A DNA stretch of 64,000 nt, taken from the NCBI GenBank assembly GCA_050874665.1, contig JBNMLC010000001.1, positions 124,001-188,000 on the forward strand, written 5' to 3'. Below the pieces are notes generated by a model that saw nothing but the letters and a program-made list of their open reading frames with translations, did no database searches and had not been told where the DNA came from. The translations under genes were made by a program, and so were the position numbers. The DNA is from RUG11237 sp050874665. Lineage in GTDB: Bacteria > Bacillota > Clostridia > Lachnospirales > Lachnospiraceae. Of this stretch, positions 24,230 to 33,080 are shown piece by piece (position 1 is the stretch's first letter; each line of letters opens with the position of its first letter).

Positions 24230-25165
24230 ATGATTGAGACAATCGTGTCGGTAGATTTACCTGTGGATGAACGACTAATTTTAGAAAAGAATCGCCTGCA
24301 ACCGAAAGAATTAACAGGCAAAGAGAAAAGAATCTCAATAGTAAGTGGGATTTATGGGGATGAGTTGGACGGTCAGTATGTTTGTTACGAGCTGATTCGA
24401 CGGATTAATTCTCACAAAAAATATCTCAAAGGAATTGTAGATATTTTCCCGTGTTGTAATCCTCTCGGGTTGGCATCTACTACAAGAGGAGTGCCGCTGT
24501 TTGAATTAGACATGAATAGAATTTTCCCGGGCTCTGAAAAAGGAACTACAATAGAATATGTAGCAGCAAAACTGGTGGATAATATCATAGGGTCGGACCT
24601 TTGCATAGACGTACATTCCAGTAATATTTTTCTTATGGAGACACCACAGGTTCGTGTGTCGGAAGAATTTGCAGATAAGCTGGTTCCTATTGCAAGACAG
24701 ATTAATACAGATTTTGTGTGGGTACATACATCAGCTACCGTATTAGAGTCAACGTTGGCGCATAGTTTGAATAATTTAGGAGTTCCTACACTTGCAGTAG
24801 AGATGGGAGTAGGTATGCGTATTAGCAAAAAGTACGGGGATCAGTTAATAGAGGGAATCTTCCATATTATGAAGGAATTAGACATCTGGACGGGTCCTGT
24901 GGAAATGCCCAAAGAACCTATTGTGTCAACCGACGGTTCTGTAAGTCTGATTCATGCAAAAGTATCCGGAATTTTTGTGCCGGAAATTCAGCATGGCGAG
25001 AAAGTTGAGAAAGGACAAGCGTTAGGCAGCATCATTGATTCCTTAACAGGTGACGTAAATCAGATTGTCGAGACACCGGAGAAAGGCTTTGTCTTTACTT
25101 TGCGGGAATATCCGATTGTATATGAAGGCTCCTTGATTGCGAGAGTACTAGGAGGTGCCAAATGA
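24230..25165 (+). CDS. M14-family (AstE/AspA-like) protein 1
   Basis: 311 residues; start at ATG 24230, set by GGAGG. It resembles succinylglutamate desuccinylase/aspartoacylase proteins, zinc hydrolases cleaving N-acyl amino acids. Family landmarks: SGIYGDE (usually G-x-H-G-x-E), LDMNRIFPG (usual DLNRxFPG), CIDVHSS (usual DLHS) and AVEMG (catalytic Glu). The first zinc histidine is replaced by Tyr, so one of three zinc ligands is missing while the second histidine and the catalytic glutamate remain. A C-terminal biotinyl-like beta-barrel (about 235-311; SGIFVPEIQHGEKVEKGQ) is typical of the family. Overlaps the next gene by four bases (ATGA), so the two are translationally coupled. True substrate unknown. 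Confidence 0.8.
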   Translation: MIETIVSVDLPVDERLILEKNRLQPKELTGKEKRISIVSGIYGDELDGQYVCYELIRRINSHKKYLKGIVDIFPCCNPLGLASTTRGVPLFELDMNRIFPGSEKGTTIEYVAAKLVDNIIGSDLCIDVHSSNIFLMETPQVRVSEEFADKLVPIARQINTDFVWVHTSATVLESTLAHSLNNLGVPTLAVEMGVGMRISKKYGDQLIEGIFHIMKELDIWTGPVEMPKEPIVSTDGSVSLIHAKVSGIFVPEIQHGEKVEKGQALGSIIDSLTGDVNQIVETPEKGFVFTLREYPIVYEGSLIARVLGGAK

Positions 25166-26097
25166 GAAAAGAAGTAATTTATTCGATGAAAGGACCTTTT
25201 CGAGATGAACTAAGAGTTATGGGGTATAAATTCGGTGCAGGAGACAAAGCAGCCTGTATTGTAGGCGCTATGCGTGGAAATGAGATACAGCAGATGTATA
25301 TTTGCTCCCAACTGATTCAGGTATTGAAGGAATTAGAAAATAAGGGGGCTATCCATACAGATACGGAAATTATGGTAATCCCTACCATTAATCAGTACTC
25401 TATTAATATAGGAAAGCGTTTTTGGCCAGGAGATGAAACGGATATTAACCGAATGTTTCCGGGAAATACATATGGAGAGACAACGGAACGACTGGCAGCG
25501 GGGATTTTTGAAAAAGTTCAGGGTTACAGCTATGGAATACAGTTTGCAAGCTTTTACAGACCGGGAGATTTTGTGCCGCATATTCGTATGATGGAAACAG
25601 GATATCAGTCTCCGAGCCTTGCAAACCTCTTTGGACTTCCGTATGTGGTGATTCGTAAGCCAAGGCCTTATGATACTACTACATTAAATTATAACTGGCA
25701 GTTAAGTAAAACGAATGCATTTTCTGTATACACCACAGAAACGGCGGAGATTGATGAAAAGGCAGCAAAACAGGCGGTGGCAGGAGTACTGCGCTTCCTG
25801 ACCAGAATGGGAATTATTAAGTATAATAGTCATAGTGGGTATATTGCAAGTGTAATTGAAGAACAGGATTTAATGCCTATCAGTGCCGGAAAAGCCGGAA
25901 TTTACCGGAGATATAAACATGCAGGAGATGAAATTGCCAGAGACGAGGTATTGGCAGAAATATTAGATCCTTGCGAGGGTACAGTGCTTCAGACGATAAC
26001 GGCACCTATTGAGGGAGTAGTGTTCTTCTCACACAAAGCACCATTAGTCAATCAAAATGAAATTGTATACGAAATCATCAAACGATTCCATGAATAA
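25162..26097 (+). CDS. M14-family (AstE/AspA-like) protein 2, degenerate zinc site
   Basis: 311 residues, a divergent paralogue of the upstream gene with the same fold markers (AMRGNEIQQ; DINRMFPGN; C-terminal barrel SGYIASVIEEQDLMPISAGK). Two zinc-binding histidines look lost: G-x-H-G is AMRG, and the DLHS segment reads GIQFAS. The catalytic-region glutamate may be kept (YTTETAE). It is probably inactive as a hydrolase alone, perhaps a partner or regulator of protein 1; that is inference. The start ATG overlaps the stop of protein 1. A 163-bp inverted-repeat element begins just after it. Confidence 0.75.
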   Translation: MRKEVIYSMKGPFRDELRVMGYKFGAGDKAACIVGAMRGNEIQQMYICSQLIQVLKELENKGAIHTDTEIMVIPTINQYSINIGKRFWPGDETDINRMFPGNTYGETTERLAAGIFEKVQGYSYGIQFASFYRPGDFVPHIRMMETGYQSPSLANLFGLPYVVIRKPRPYDTTTLNYNWQLSKTNAFSVYTTETAEIDEKAAKQAVAGVLRFLTRMGIIKYNSHSGYIASVIEEQDLMPISAGKAGIYRRYKHAGDEIARDEVLAEILDPCEGTVLQTITAPIEGVVFFSHKAPLVNQNEIVYEIIKRFHE

Positions 26098-26106
26098 GAT
26101 GAAAAA

Positions 26107-26269
26107 GTAACAGTTGAGCCCACGCCATTCGCAAAGTCGCACTGCGTGCTTTCCGTTGCTGCGCAGCTACCTTTGCTCATATACAGGCGTTCTGCTCAAT
26201 GTATGTCTATCAAGTGTATTTTATGCGAGCATAATGCACTTGATAGACATACATTGGCTGAACTGTTAC
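26107..26269. repeat. 163-bp inverted-repeat element (MITE-like)
   Basis: The ends GTAACAGTTGAGCC and GGCTGAACTGTTAC are inverted repeats with one mismatch in 14. Inside, CAATGTATGTCTATCAAGTG (26197-26216) and its perfect reverse complement (26237-26256) flank a 20-base loop. The left part (26120-26190) is GC-richer than the flanks and contains small palindromes such as TTGCTGCGCAGC. No protein frame is seen. It resembles a non-autonomous miniature element; other genomic copies cannot be checked here. Confidence 0.65.
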
Positions 26270-26392
26270 ATGAAAAAATAAATGAATTTAGAAATAAGGT
26301 AGAATAAGCACGAAAAATGTGCTATGATGAATAATAGCGTGATACTCGAAAAGAACATCGGAAGGCGCACTTAAGAAAATGGAGGTACGTAA

Positions 26393-29300
26393 ATGAGCAG
26401 CGTAAAAAGAATTTATGTTGAAAAGAAAACACCATATGCAGTACAGGCAAAGTCCCTGGCTAAAGAAATTAAAAGTTATCTTGGCATCGATACTGTAACA
26501 GGTGTACGTGTTTTAATTCGTTATGATGTGGAAAATATTTCAGAAGAAACATACAAGAAAGCATTAGGTACTGTTTTTTCCGAGCCACCGGTAGATGACG
26601 TGTATGAAGAAAACTTTGACAGCAAGGGTGGAAAAGTTTTCAGTGTGGAATTTTTGCCGGGACAGTTTGATCAAAGAGCAGATTCCGCAGAACAGTGTAT
26701 GAAACTTTTGAAAGAAGATGAAATGCCTGTCATCCGTACAGCCACAACTTATGTAATTAGTGGTGAAGTAAGTGCAGAACAGTTAGAGGCAATTAAGAAC
26801 TTTTGTATTAACCCGGTAGACTCCAGAGAAGCAGGGGAAAGTAAGCCTACTACCTTAGTACAGGATTTTGAAGAACCGGAAGATGTTAAGATTTTTACAG
26901 GCTTTAAAGATATGCCGGAAACAGAATTAAAGGGATTGTATGATTCCTTAGGTCTTGCTATGACGTTTAAGGATTTCCTGCATATTCAGAATTATTATAA
27001 AAAAGAAGAGGACAGAGACCCGAGTGTAACAGAAATCAGGGTGTTAGACACATATTGGTCGGATCATTGCCGTCATACTACCTTCTCTACAGAGTTAACA
27101 GATGTAAAATTTGATGATGGCTTCTATAAGAAACCTATGGTAGATACTTATGAGAGATATTTAGCTGACAGAGAAGAAATCTTTCAGGGAAGAGATGATA
27201 AATTCGTATGTCTGATGGATTTGGCTCTGATGGCAATGCGTAAGTTAAAGAAAGAAGGAAAATTAGCAGATCAGGAAGAATCCGATGAAATCAATGCCTG
27301 CTCTATCGTAGTACCGGTAGATGTAGATGGTGTGGAAGAAGAGTGGCTGATTAACTTTAAAAACGAAACACATAACCACCCGACAGAAATTGAACCGTTT
27401 GGTGGTGCGGCAACCTGTCTTGGTGGTGCAATTCGTGATCCGTTATCAGGACGTACTTATGTATATCAGGCAATGCGTGTGACAGGTGCGGCAGACCCGA
27501 CAGTATCTGTAAAAGACACATTAAAAGGAAAGCTTCCACAGAAAAAGATTGTAAGAAGTGCGGCTAGTGGTTATAGTTCTTATGGTAACCAGATTGGACT
27601 TGCAACAGGTCTTGTAAAAGAAGTGTACCATCCTGATTATGTGGCAAAACGTATGGAAATTGGTGCAGTGCTTGGTGCGGCTCCAAGAAGAAGTGTCATT
27701 CGTGAAACCTCTGATCCGGGCGATATCATTATTTTACTTGGCGGTAGAACAGGACGTGACGGCTGTGGTGGTGCAACAGGCTCTTCTAAGGTACATACAG
27801 AGGAATCCATTGAGACTTGTGGTGCTGAAGTACAGAAGGGAAATCCTCCTACAGAGCGTAAGATTCAGAGATTGTTCCGCAGAGAAGAAGTTAGCAGATT
27901 AATTAAGAAATGTAATGACTTTGGTGCGGGTGGAGTGTCTGTAGCAATCGGTGAATTAGCAGACGGTCTTCAGATTAATCTTGATAAGGTACCGAAGAAG
28001 TATGCAGGCCTGGACGGAACAGAAATTGCTATTTCGGAATCACAGGAGCGTATGGCTGTGGTCGTAGATCCAAAAGACGTAGCTGAATTCATGGGATATG
28101 CGAAGGAAGAAAACTTAGAGGCTGTTGAAGTTGCTGTAGTTACAAAAGAACCAAGACTTGTATTAAACTGGAGAGGAAAAGAAATCGTAAATCTTTCCAG
28201 AGCATTCCTGGATACTAACGGTGCTCATCAGGAAACGAAGGTAGAAGTAGAGATTCCGCAAAAGGATAAAAATTATTTTGTAAAAGAAGAAGTAAAAGAT
28301 GTAAAGACTAAGTGGGTGGATACATTAAAGGATTTAAATGTATGTTCCCAGAAGGGCTTGGTAGAAATGTTTGATGGCTCTATCGGTGCAGCCAGCGTAT
28401 ATATGCCGCATGGTGGAAAATACCAGATGACAGAGACACAGGCAATGGTAGCGAAGGTTCCGATGTTAAAAGGAAAAACAACAACAGTTACTATGATGAG
28501 TTATGGATTTGATCCGTACCTTTCTTCCTGGAGTCCATATCATGGTGCGGTTTATGCAGTAGTAGAATCTGTAGCTAAAATCGTGGCAAACGGTGGAGAT
28601 TACAAGAAAATCAGATTTACTTTTCAGGAATACTTCCGTCGTATGACAGAAGATCCAAAGAGATGGAGCCAGCCATTTGCGGCACTCTTAGGTGCTTATG
28701 ATGCACAGATGGGATTTGGGCTTCCATCGATTGGCGGTAAAGACAGTATGTCCGGTACCTTTAATGATATTGATGTTCCGCCTACTTTGGTATCATTTGC
28801 TGTGGATATTGCTAAGGATAAGGACATTATTACTCCTGAATTTAAGAAAGCGGGAAGTAAGATTGTGCTTATGCAGATACCAAAGAATGCATATGATTTA
28901 CCTGAATACGATAAGGTTATGGATGCATATGAAAAATTCCATGCAGATGTACAGGCAGGAAATATTATTTCTGCGTATGCATTAGACAGCAAGGGTATTG
29001 CGGCAGCAGTAAGCAAGATGGCATTTGGTAACGGAATGGGTGTTAAGATAGAACATAACGTTGCTCCGGAAGACTTGTTTAGTGTGGGATTTGGTGACAT
29101 TGTTGCTGAAGTTCCGGCAGAAAAGCTTTCTTCTCTTGGAATTGCTTACACCGTAATTGGTGAAGTGACAGACAAAGCTGCCATTGAATACAAGGATATG
29201 AATCTGTCCCTGAATGATGCAGAAGAAGCTTGGACATCTACTTTGGAAAAAGTGTTCCCGACCCGTTCTAATGTAGAACAGACAGAAATCAATACAGGAC

Positions 29301-30142
29301 TTTACAAGGCAGACAGCATCTATGTATGTAAGAATAAAGTTGCAAAGCCAACGGTATTTATTCCGGTATTCCCGGGTACGAACTGTGAATATGACAGCAC
29401 AAGAGCATTTGAACGTGCAGGTGCAAATGTAATTACAAAGGTATTTAAGAACTTAGATGCAGAAGATATCCGTGATTCTGTAAGAATCTTTGAGGAAAAT
29501 ATTAACAAATCACAGATTATTATGTTCCCGGGTGGATTTAGTGCCGGAGACGAACCGGAAGGTTCTGCAAAATTCTTTGCAACGGCATTCCGCAATGAGA
29601 AGATTAAGGAAGCTGTGAATAAACTGTTAAATGAAAGAGATGGACTTGTACTTGGTATCTGTAATGGCTTCCAGGCATTGATTAAATTAGGCTTGGTACC
29701 ATCTGGTCAGATTACAGAACAGAAGGCAGATTCCCCTACATTAACATATAATACCATTGGACGTCATATCTCTAAGATGGTTTATACTAAGGTAGTAACA
29801 AACAAGTCCCCGTGGCTTGCAGAAGCAGAACTTGGCGGTGTTTATGTAAATCCGGCCTCTCATGGAGAAGGACGTTTTGTTGCACCGAAGGAATGGTTGG
29901 ATAAATTATTCGAAAACGGTCAGGTGGCAACGCAGTATGTGGATGCCAATGGAAATCCTACTATGGACGAAGAATGGAATCCAAATGGTTCCTATCTTGC
30001 TATTGAAGGTATCACAAGTCCGGACGGACGTGTGCTTGGTAAGATGGCACATAGCGAAAGACGAGATGATTCTGTGGCAATCAATATATACGGAGAACAG
30101 GATATGAAGCTGTTTGAATCCGGCGTGAAGTATTTCCGGTAG
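26393..30142 (+). CDS. purL: Phosphoribosylformylglycinamidine synthase, single-chain
   Basis: 1249 residues. Converts formylglycinamide ribonucleotide, glutamine and ATP to the amidine (fourth step of purine synthesis). The chain joins the synthetase (N-terminal domain; VLDTYWSDHCRHTTF at about 218; NHPTEIEPFGGAATCLGG; FGAGGVSVAIGELADG) with a C-terminal glutamine amidotransferase (PVFPGTNCEYD; GICNGFQALIKLG with the catalytic Cys; histidine in ASHGEGRF). This is the clostridial one-chain form, so separate purS and purQ are not needed. Start ATG with GGAGG. It stands alone here; purEMND lie 12 kb downstream. No riboswitch or clear PurR box was seen upstream. Confidence 0.96.
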   Translation: MSSVKRIYVEKKTPYAVQAKSLAKEIKSYLGIDTVTGVRVLIRYDVENISEETYKKALGTVFSEPPVDDVYEENFDSKGGKVFSVEFLPGQFDQRADSAEQCMKLLKEDEMPVIRTATTYVISGEVSAEQLEAIKNFCINPVDSREAGESKPTTLVQDFEEPEDVKIFTGFKDMPETELKGLYDSLGLAMTFKDFLHIQNYYKKEEDRDPSVTEIRVLDTYWSDHCRHTTFSTELTDVKFDDGFYKKPMVDTYERYLADREEIFQGRDDKFVCLMDLALMAMRKLKKEGKLADQEESDEINACSIVVPVDVDGVEEEWLINFKNETHNHPTEIEPFGGAATCLGGAIRDPLSGRTYVYQAMRVTGAADPTVSVKDTLKGKLPQKKIVRSAASGYSSYGNQIGLATGLVKEVYHPDYVAKRMEIGAVLGAAPRRSVIRETSDPGDIIILLGGRTGRDGCGGATGSSKVHTEESIETCGAEVQKGNPPTERKIQRLFRREEVSRLIKKCNDFGAGGVSVAIGELADGLQINLDKVPKKYAGLDGTEIAISESQERMAVVVDPKDVAEFMGYAKEENLEAVEVAVVTKEPRLVLNWRGKEIVNLSRAFLDTNGAHQETKVEVEIPQKDKNYFVKEEVKDVKTKWVDTLKDLNVCSQKGLVEMFDGSIGAASVYMPHGGKYQMTETQAMVAKVPMLKGKTTTVTMMSYGFDPYLSSWSPYHGAVYAVVESVAKIVANGGDYKKIRFTFQEYFRRMTEDPKRWSQPFAALLGAYDAQMGFGLPSIGGKDSMSGTFNDIDVPPTLVSFAVDIAKDKDIITPEFKKAGSKIVLMQIPKNAYDLPEYDKVMDAYEKFHADVQAGNIISAYALDSKGIAAAVSKMAFGNGMGVKIEHNVAPEDLFSVGFGDIVAEVPAEKLSSLGIAYTVIGEVTDKAAIEYKDMNLSLNDAEEAWTSTLEKVFPTRSNVEQTEINTGLYKADSIYVCKNKVAKPTVFIPVFPGTNCEYDSTRAFERAGANVITKVFKNLDAEDIRDSVRIFEENINKSQIIMFPGGFSAGDEPEGSAKFFATAFRNEKIKEAVNKLLNERDGLVLGICNGFQALIKLGLVPSGQITEQKADSPTLTYNTIGRHISKMVYTKVVTNKSPWLAEAELGGVYVNPASHGEGRFVAPKEWLDKLFENGQVATQYVDANGNPTMDEEWNPNGSYLAIEGITSPDGRVLGKMAHSERRDDSVAINIYGEQDMKLFESGVKYFR

Positions 30143-30156
30143 AAAAACAAAAATAT

Positions 30157-30200
30157 AGACCTTGTAGAGAGGAAAACTCCTTTCTACGAGGTCTTTTTTT
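30157..30200 (+). terminator. purL terminator
   Basis: AGACCTTGTAGAGA pairs with TTTCTACGAGGTCT (G-U and one mismatch) around GGAAAACTCC, followed by seven T. Confidence 0.88.
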
Positions 30201-30271
30201 GAATTTTTTGAAATTTTAGAGTATAATTAAATAGGAAAATTGCGACAAAGTGATAATAGTAGGAGAAAATT

Positions 30272-30931
30272 ATGCAACGAAACATACGAATGGAAGATAT
30301 TTCGGACGGAAAATTTTACACAGCCAACGATTTAGTGAAAGCAGACACCGGAAACTGCGAAGGGTGTTCTGCGTGTTGTAAGGGAATGGGAAATTCGATT
30401 GTGTTAGACCCTTTAGATGTGCAGCGCTTGACAAATCATTTAGGAAAAAACATGGAGGAATTGTTAGCAAAATATCTGGAACTTAATGTGGTGGACGGTA
30501 TCATTCTTCCTAACCTTAAAATGTCAGGAAAAGAAGACGCATGCAGCTTTTTGAATCAGGAAGGAAGATGCAGCGTTCACTCAGCAAGACCGGGAATCTG
30601 TCGCCTGTTCCCTTTGGGACGATTTTATGAAAACAATACATTTCAGTACTTTTTACAGGTGCATGAATGCCAAAAGAACCGCACAAAGGTGAAAGTGAAA
30701 AAGTGGTTAGATACAAATAACCTGAAAGAGTATGAGGCTTACATTAAGAAATGGCACTATTTTCAGAAAGATTTGCAGAACATGCTAGAATCCCAGAATG
30801 ATGAAATGAGAAAAAAAGTCAGTATGTACATATTGCAGGAATTTTACCTAAAGCCTTATAATAGAGAGGCAGGATTTTATGAACAGTGGGAAGAGCGGCT
30901 TACCAAAGCAAAAAAGTTATTCCTTGGATAG
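30272..30931 (+). CDS. YkgJ-type cysteine-cluster protein
   Basis: 219 residues. The cysteine pattern CEGCSACCKGMG (about 30-41), C-S-F-L-N-Q-E-G-R-C-S-V-H (about 91-103) and RPGICRLFPLG is that of the YkgJ (CxxCxxCC) family, small proteins thought to bind zinc or iron; their function is not established. No signal peptide or membrane segment is visible. Start ATG 30272 with AGGAG eight bases upstream. It is separated from purL by a terminator and from the next gene by 95 bp that contain a TATAAT (30968-30973) without a good -35. Family call firm, role unknown. Confidence 0.85.
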   Translation: MQRNIRMEDISDGKFYTANDLVKADTGNCEGCSACCKGMGNSIVLDPLDVQRLTNHLGKNMEELLAKYLELNVVDGIILPNLKMSGKEDACSFLNQEGRCSVHSARPGICRLFPLGRFYENNTFQYFLQVHECQKNRTKVKVKKWLDTNNLKEYEAYIKKWHYFQKDLQNMLESQNDEMRKKVSMYILQEFYLKPYNREAGFYEQWEERLTKAKKLFLG

Positions 30932-31026
30932 ATAGAGCTTTTCATGGATTTTTCATATGGCTTCTGTTATAATGGGGAAGGTATGTAATGTCAAAATAAC
31001 AAATAGGGAAGATGAGAGGTAAGACG

Positions 31027-31413
31027 ATGAGCAAAAAGTATGAAGATTTTACATTAGAACATAGCTTTGTAACAACTATGGAGATAAAAAGAAAATTAGT
31101 AACAGGAAATGCCGGCATTAAATGCAACGCAGGGATTACGATTAATGTGAAACCGGAAGAAAAAAATAATAAGTCCTGTGTAGTTGTGTTGAGAGCAACG
31201 ATAACAGGAGAAAATGATATGCTTTCTACGGTGTGTGAAATGGCGTTTAAGATTCTGTTAAAAGATGCAAAGGAAGCTGAAAATTTAATGAAATTAAAGG
31301 GCAGCGTGGCAACAGAATTATATAATATGATGAATGATAAGATTAAGAAGGTAACAGAAGAATTGTATGAAAATGGTATGGAACTGCCACCGCTTTCTGC
31401 AGTAGTAAGCTAA
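31027..31413 (+). CDS. Small protein of unknown function
   Basis: 128 residues from ATG 31027, preferred because GAGAGG lies eight bases upstream; an ATG at 31012 would add five residues. The pattern of alternating beta-strands (HSFVTTMEIKRKLV; SCVVVLRATITGEN) followed by a helix and the ending ELPPLSAVVS faintly recalls SecB-like chaperone folds, which often end in a PPI/V-rich tail, but the match is too weak to name it. No signal peptide or membrane helix. It precedes a lipoprotein gene by 38 bp and may share its transcript. Confidence 0.7.
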   Translation: MSKKYEDFTLEHSFVTTMEIKRKLVTGNAGIKCNAGITINVKPEEKNNKSCVVVLRATITGENDMLSTVCEMAFKILLKDAKEAENLMKLKGSVATELYNMMNDKIKKVTEELYENGMELPPLSAVVS

Positions 31414-31451
31414 AATTTGTTGTGGCTTAGGTGGAGAAAGGAACAAAACTT

Positions 31452-32081
31452 GTGAAAAATATATCAAAGATGATTGGCACATTGGGAGTGACGGTGCTTG
31501 TACTTACAAGCTGTGGTAACAGTGAACGAAAAGAAGCAGTAAGAAACATTGAAGCTTTCAGCAGGGAATATGAAGAGGCAAAAGACAGTATTGCACAGGC
31601 GAATGTGTCAAATTATCAGTTGCTGGGTGAAAGTGTGCAGGCACTTTTGGATATTTCCGAAAAAGATTCGGGAGAGCTAGAAACCAAAGAACAAATAACA
31701 CAGGCAAATGAATTGGTGGACGAGCTTCGGGCAGAACTGTATGAAATGACAGAAAGTGTGGAAGAACACCAGGAAGATTTAGAAACGGCAGAGGAAGTGC
31801 TTGAAGCAGCTCTTACGTTTCGCAATGATTCTAAAATGAGTGCATCCTCCCTTTCTATTTTAGATCCCCAAAGTGGTATGGAAAGAGAATTAGATAGCTT
31901 TGAGGCAGGAAAAAAGATTGCAACTTCCGTGAAACTTCCTGTGGATACATTGGAAATTGAATGGTTTTTATACAATGAGAATGGCGAATGCATGAAGCAG
32001 CAGACTACAAAGCTGGAAGATATCAAGAGCGGAGCGACCATTTATTATACGGAAGATGGCATATATACAGAAATTTATTAA
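31452..32081 (+). CDS. Small lipoprotein with coiled-coil region
   Basis: 209 residues from GTG 31452 (VKNISKMIG), chosen because it gives a standard lipoprotein signal (hydrophobic LGVTVLVL, lipobox LTSC) and has AAAGGA about nine bases upstream; an upstream in-frame GTG at 31431 would give an over-long charged leader. After the lipidated cysteine the protein is acidic and helical (about 30-125, likely coiled coil) and ends in a beta-rich segment (KIATSVKLPVDTLEIEWFLYN). Predicted to sit on the outer membrane face. No known family recognised. The gene ends 15 bp before map. Confidence 0.8.
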   Translation: MKNISKMIGTLGVTVLVLTSCGNSERKEAVRNIEAFSREYEEAKDSIAQANVSNYQLLGESVQALLDISEKDSGELETKEQITQANELVDELRAELYEMTESVEEHQEDLETAEEVLEAALTFRNDSKMSASSLSILDPQSGMERELDSFEAGKKIATSVKLPVDTLEIEWFLYNENGECMKQQTTKLEDIKSGATIYYTEDGIYTEIY

Positions 32082-32096
32082 AAAGAGGCGCAGATT

Positions 32097-32972
32097 ATGT
32101 TAAAAAAAATTGGAAGAAATGACATGTGTTGGTGTCACAGTGGACGAAAATACAAAGCATGCCATATGTTATTTGATGAAAAATTATCCCAATGTAAGGA
32201 AAAGGGGTATAAAATTCCATCTAGAAACATGATAAAAAATCAGGTGCAGCTAGAAGGAATCAGAGAGAGCGGAAAAGTAAATGTTGCAGTGTTAGATTAT
32301 GTGGCGGAGCATATAGAAGTAGGAATGCCAACAGAAGAAATTGACCGCATGGTTTATGAAAAAACATTAGAATACCAGGGGATTCCGGCTCCATTGAATT
32401 TTGAAGGGTATCCAAAGAGCGTATGCACTTCCATTAACGATGAAGTATGTCATGGAATTCCTTCCAAAGATATTATTTTAAAAGAAGGCGACATTGTCAA
32501 TGTAGATGTATCTACAATTTATCATGATTATTTTTCAGATTCCAGTCGAATGTTTTGCATGGGTAAAGTAAGTCCGGAAAAACAAAAGTTAGTGGACGAT
32601 ACGAAAGAAGCCATTCGAGTAGGACTTGCGCATGTGAAACCGTGGCACAGAATCGGAGAAATGGGAAATGCCATTTATGAATTTGCAAAGAGTAACGGCT
32701 ACTCTGTAGTTAGAGAGGTAGGCGGACATGGCGTTGGAATAGAATTTCACGAGGAACCGTTTGTAAGTTACTCCTGTCCAAAGGAAAGTGGTGTAGTTAT
32801 GGCACCGGGAATGGTCTTTACCATTGAACCAATGATTAATTTAGGAAGAAGTGACATTGTCATGGACGATGAAAATGGATGGACTATCTATACGGAGGAC
32901 GGTATGCCGTCAGCCCAGTGGGAAGTAACTGTGGCGGTAACAGAAGATGGATATGAAATATTAGCATATTAA
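32097..32972 (+). CDS. map: Type I methionine aminopeptidase with N-terminal SEC-C motif
   Basis: 291 residues. Removes the initiator methionine from new proteins in the cytoplasm. Residues 1-30 carry a SEC-C zinc motif (RNDMCWCHSGRKYKACH), a small metal site likely for ribosome or protein contact. The peptidase domain shows the five metal ligands: D in VNVDVSTIYHDYFSD (two Asp), H in GGHGVGIEFHE, E in FTIEPMI and E in AQWEVTVAV. Start ATG 32097 with AGAGG upstream. SEC-C-bearing enzymes of this length are common in clostridia, usually in addition to a shorter map near ribosomal genes. A strong bidirectional terminator follows. Confidence 0.95.
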   Translation: MLKKIGRNDMCWCHSGRKYKACHMLFDEKLSQCKEKGYKIPSRNMIKNQVQLEGIRESGKVNVAVLDYVAEHIEVGMPTEEIDRMVYEKTLEYQGIPAPLNFEGYPKSVCTSINDEVCHGIPSKDIILKEGDIVNVDVSTIYHDYFSDSSRMFCMGKVSPEKQKLVDDTKEAIRVGLAHVKPWHRIGEMGNAIYEFAKSNGYSVVREVGGHGVGIEFHEEPFVSYSCPKESGVVMAPGMVFTIEPMINLGRSDIVMDDENGWTIYTEDGMPSAQWEVTVAVTEDGYEILAY

Positions 32973-32994
32973 TACCATGCGAATGAAATGCACA

Positions 32995-33073
32995 ACCCAT
33001 AAATAATAAATACAGAAGCTTCCTAAGCTGTTTTATTCTGCTTAGGAAGCTTCTGTATTTATTTTTTATGGGT
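32995..33073. terminator. Bidirectional terminator between map and the HD-GYP gene
   Basis: A long near-perfect hairpin: ACCCATAAATAATAAATACA..., AGAAGCTTCCTAAGC (5' arm), loop TGTTTTATTCT, then GCTTAGGAAGCTTCT and TGTATTTATTTTTTATGGGT. T-rich runs on both strands serve both convergent genes. Confidence 0.92.
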
Positions 33074-33080
33074 GTTCCCG

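Noticed and set aside
26270..26392. Purine riboswitch or PurR box upstream of purL
   Set aside because: A CGAACA-like string and a short GCAC/GTGC stem occur, but neither the purine aptamer core nor a PurBox pair could be recognised.
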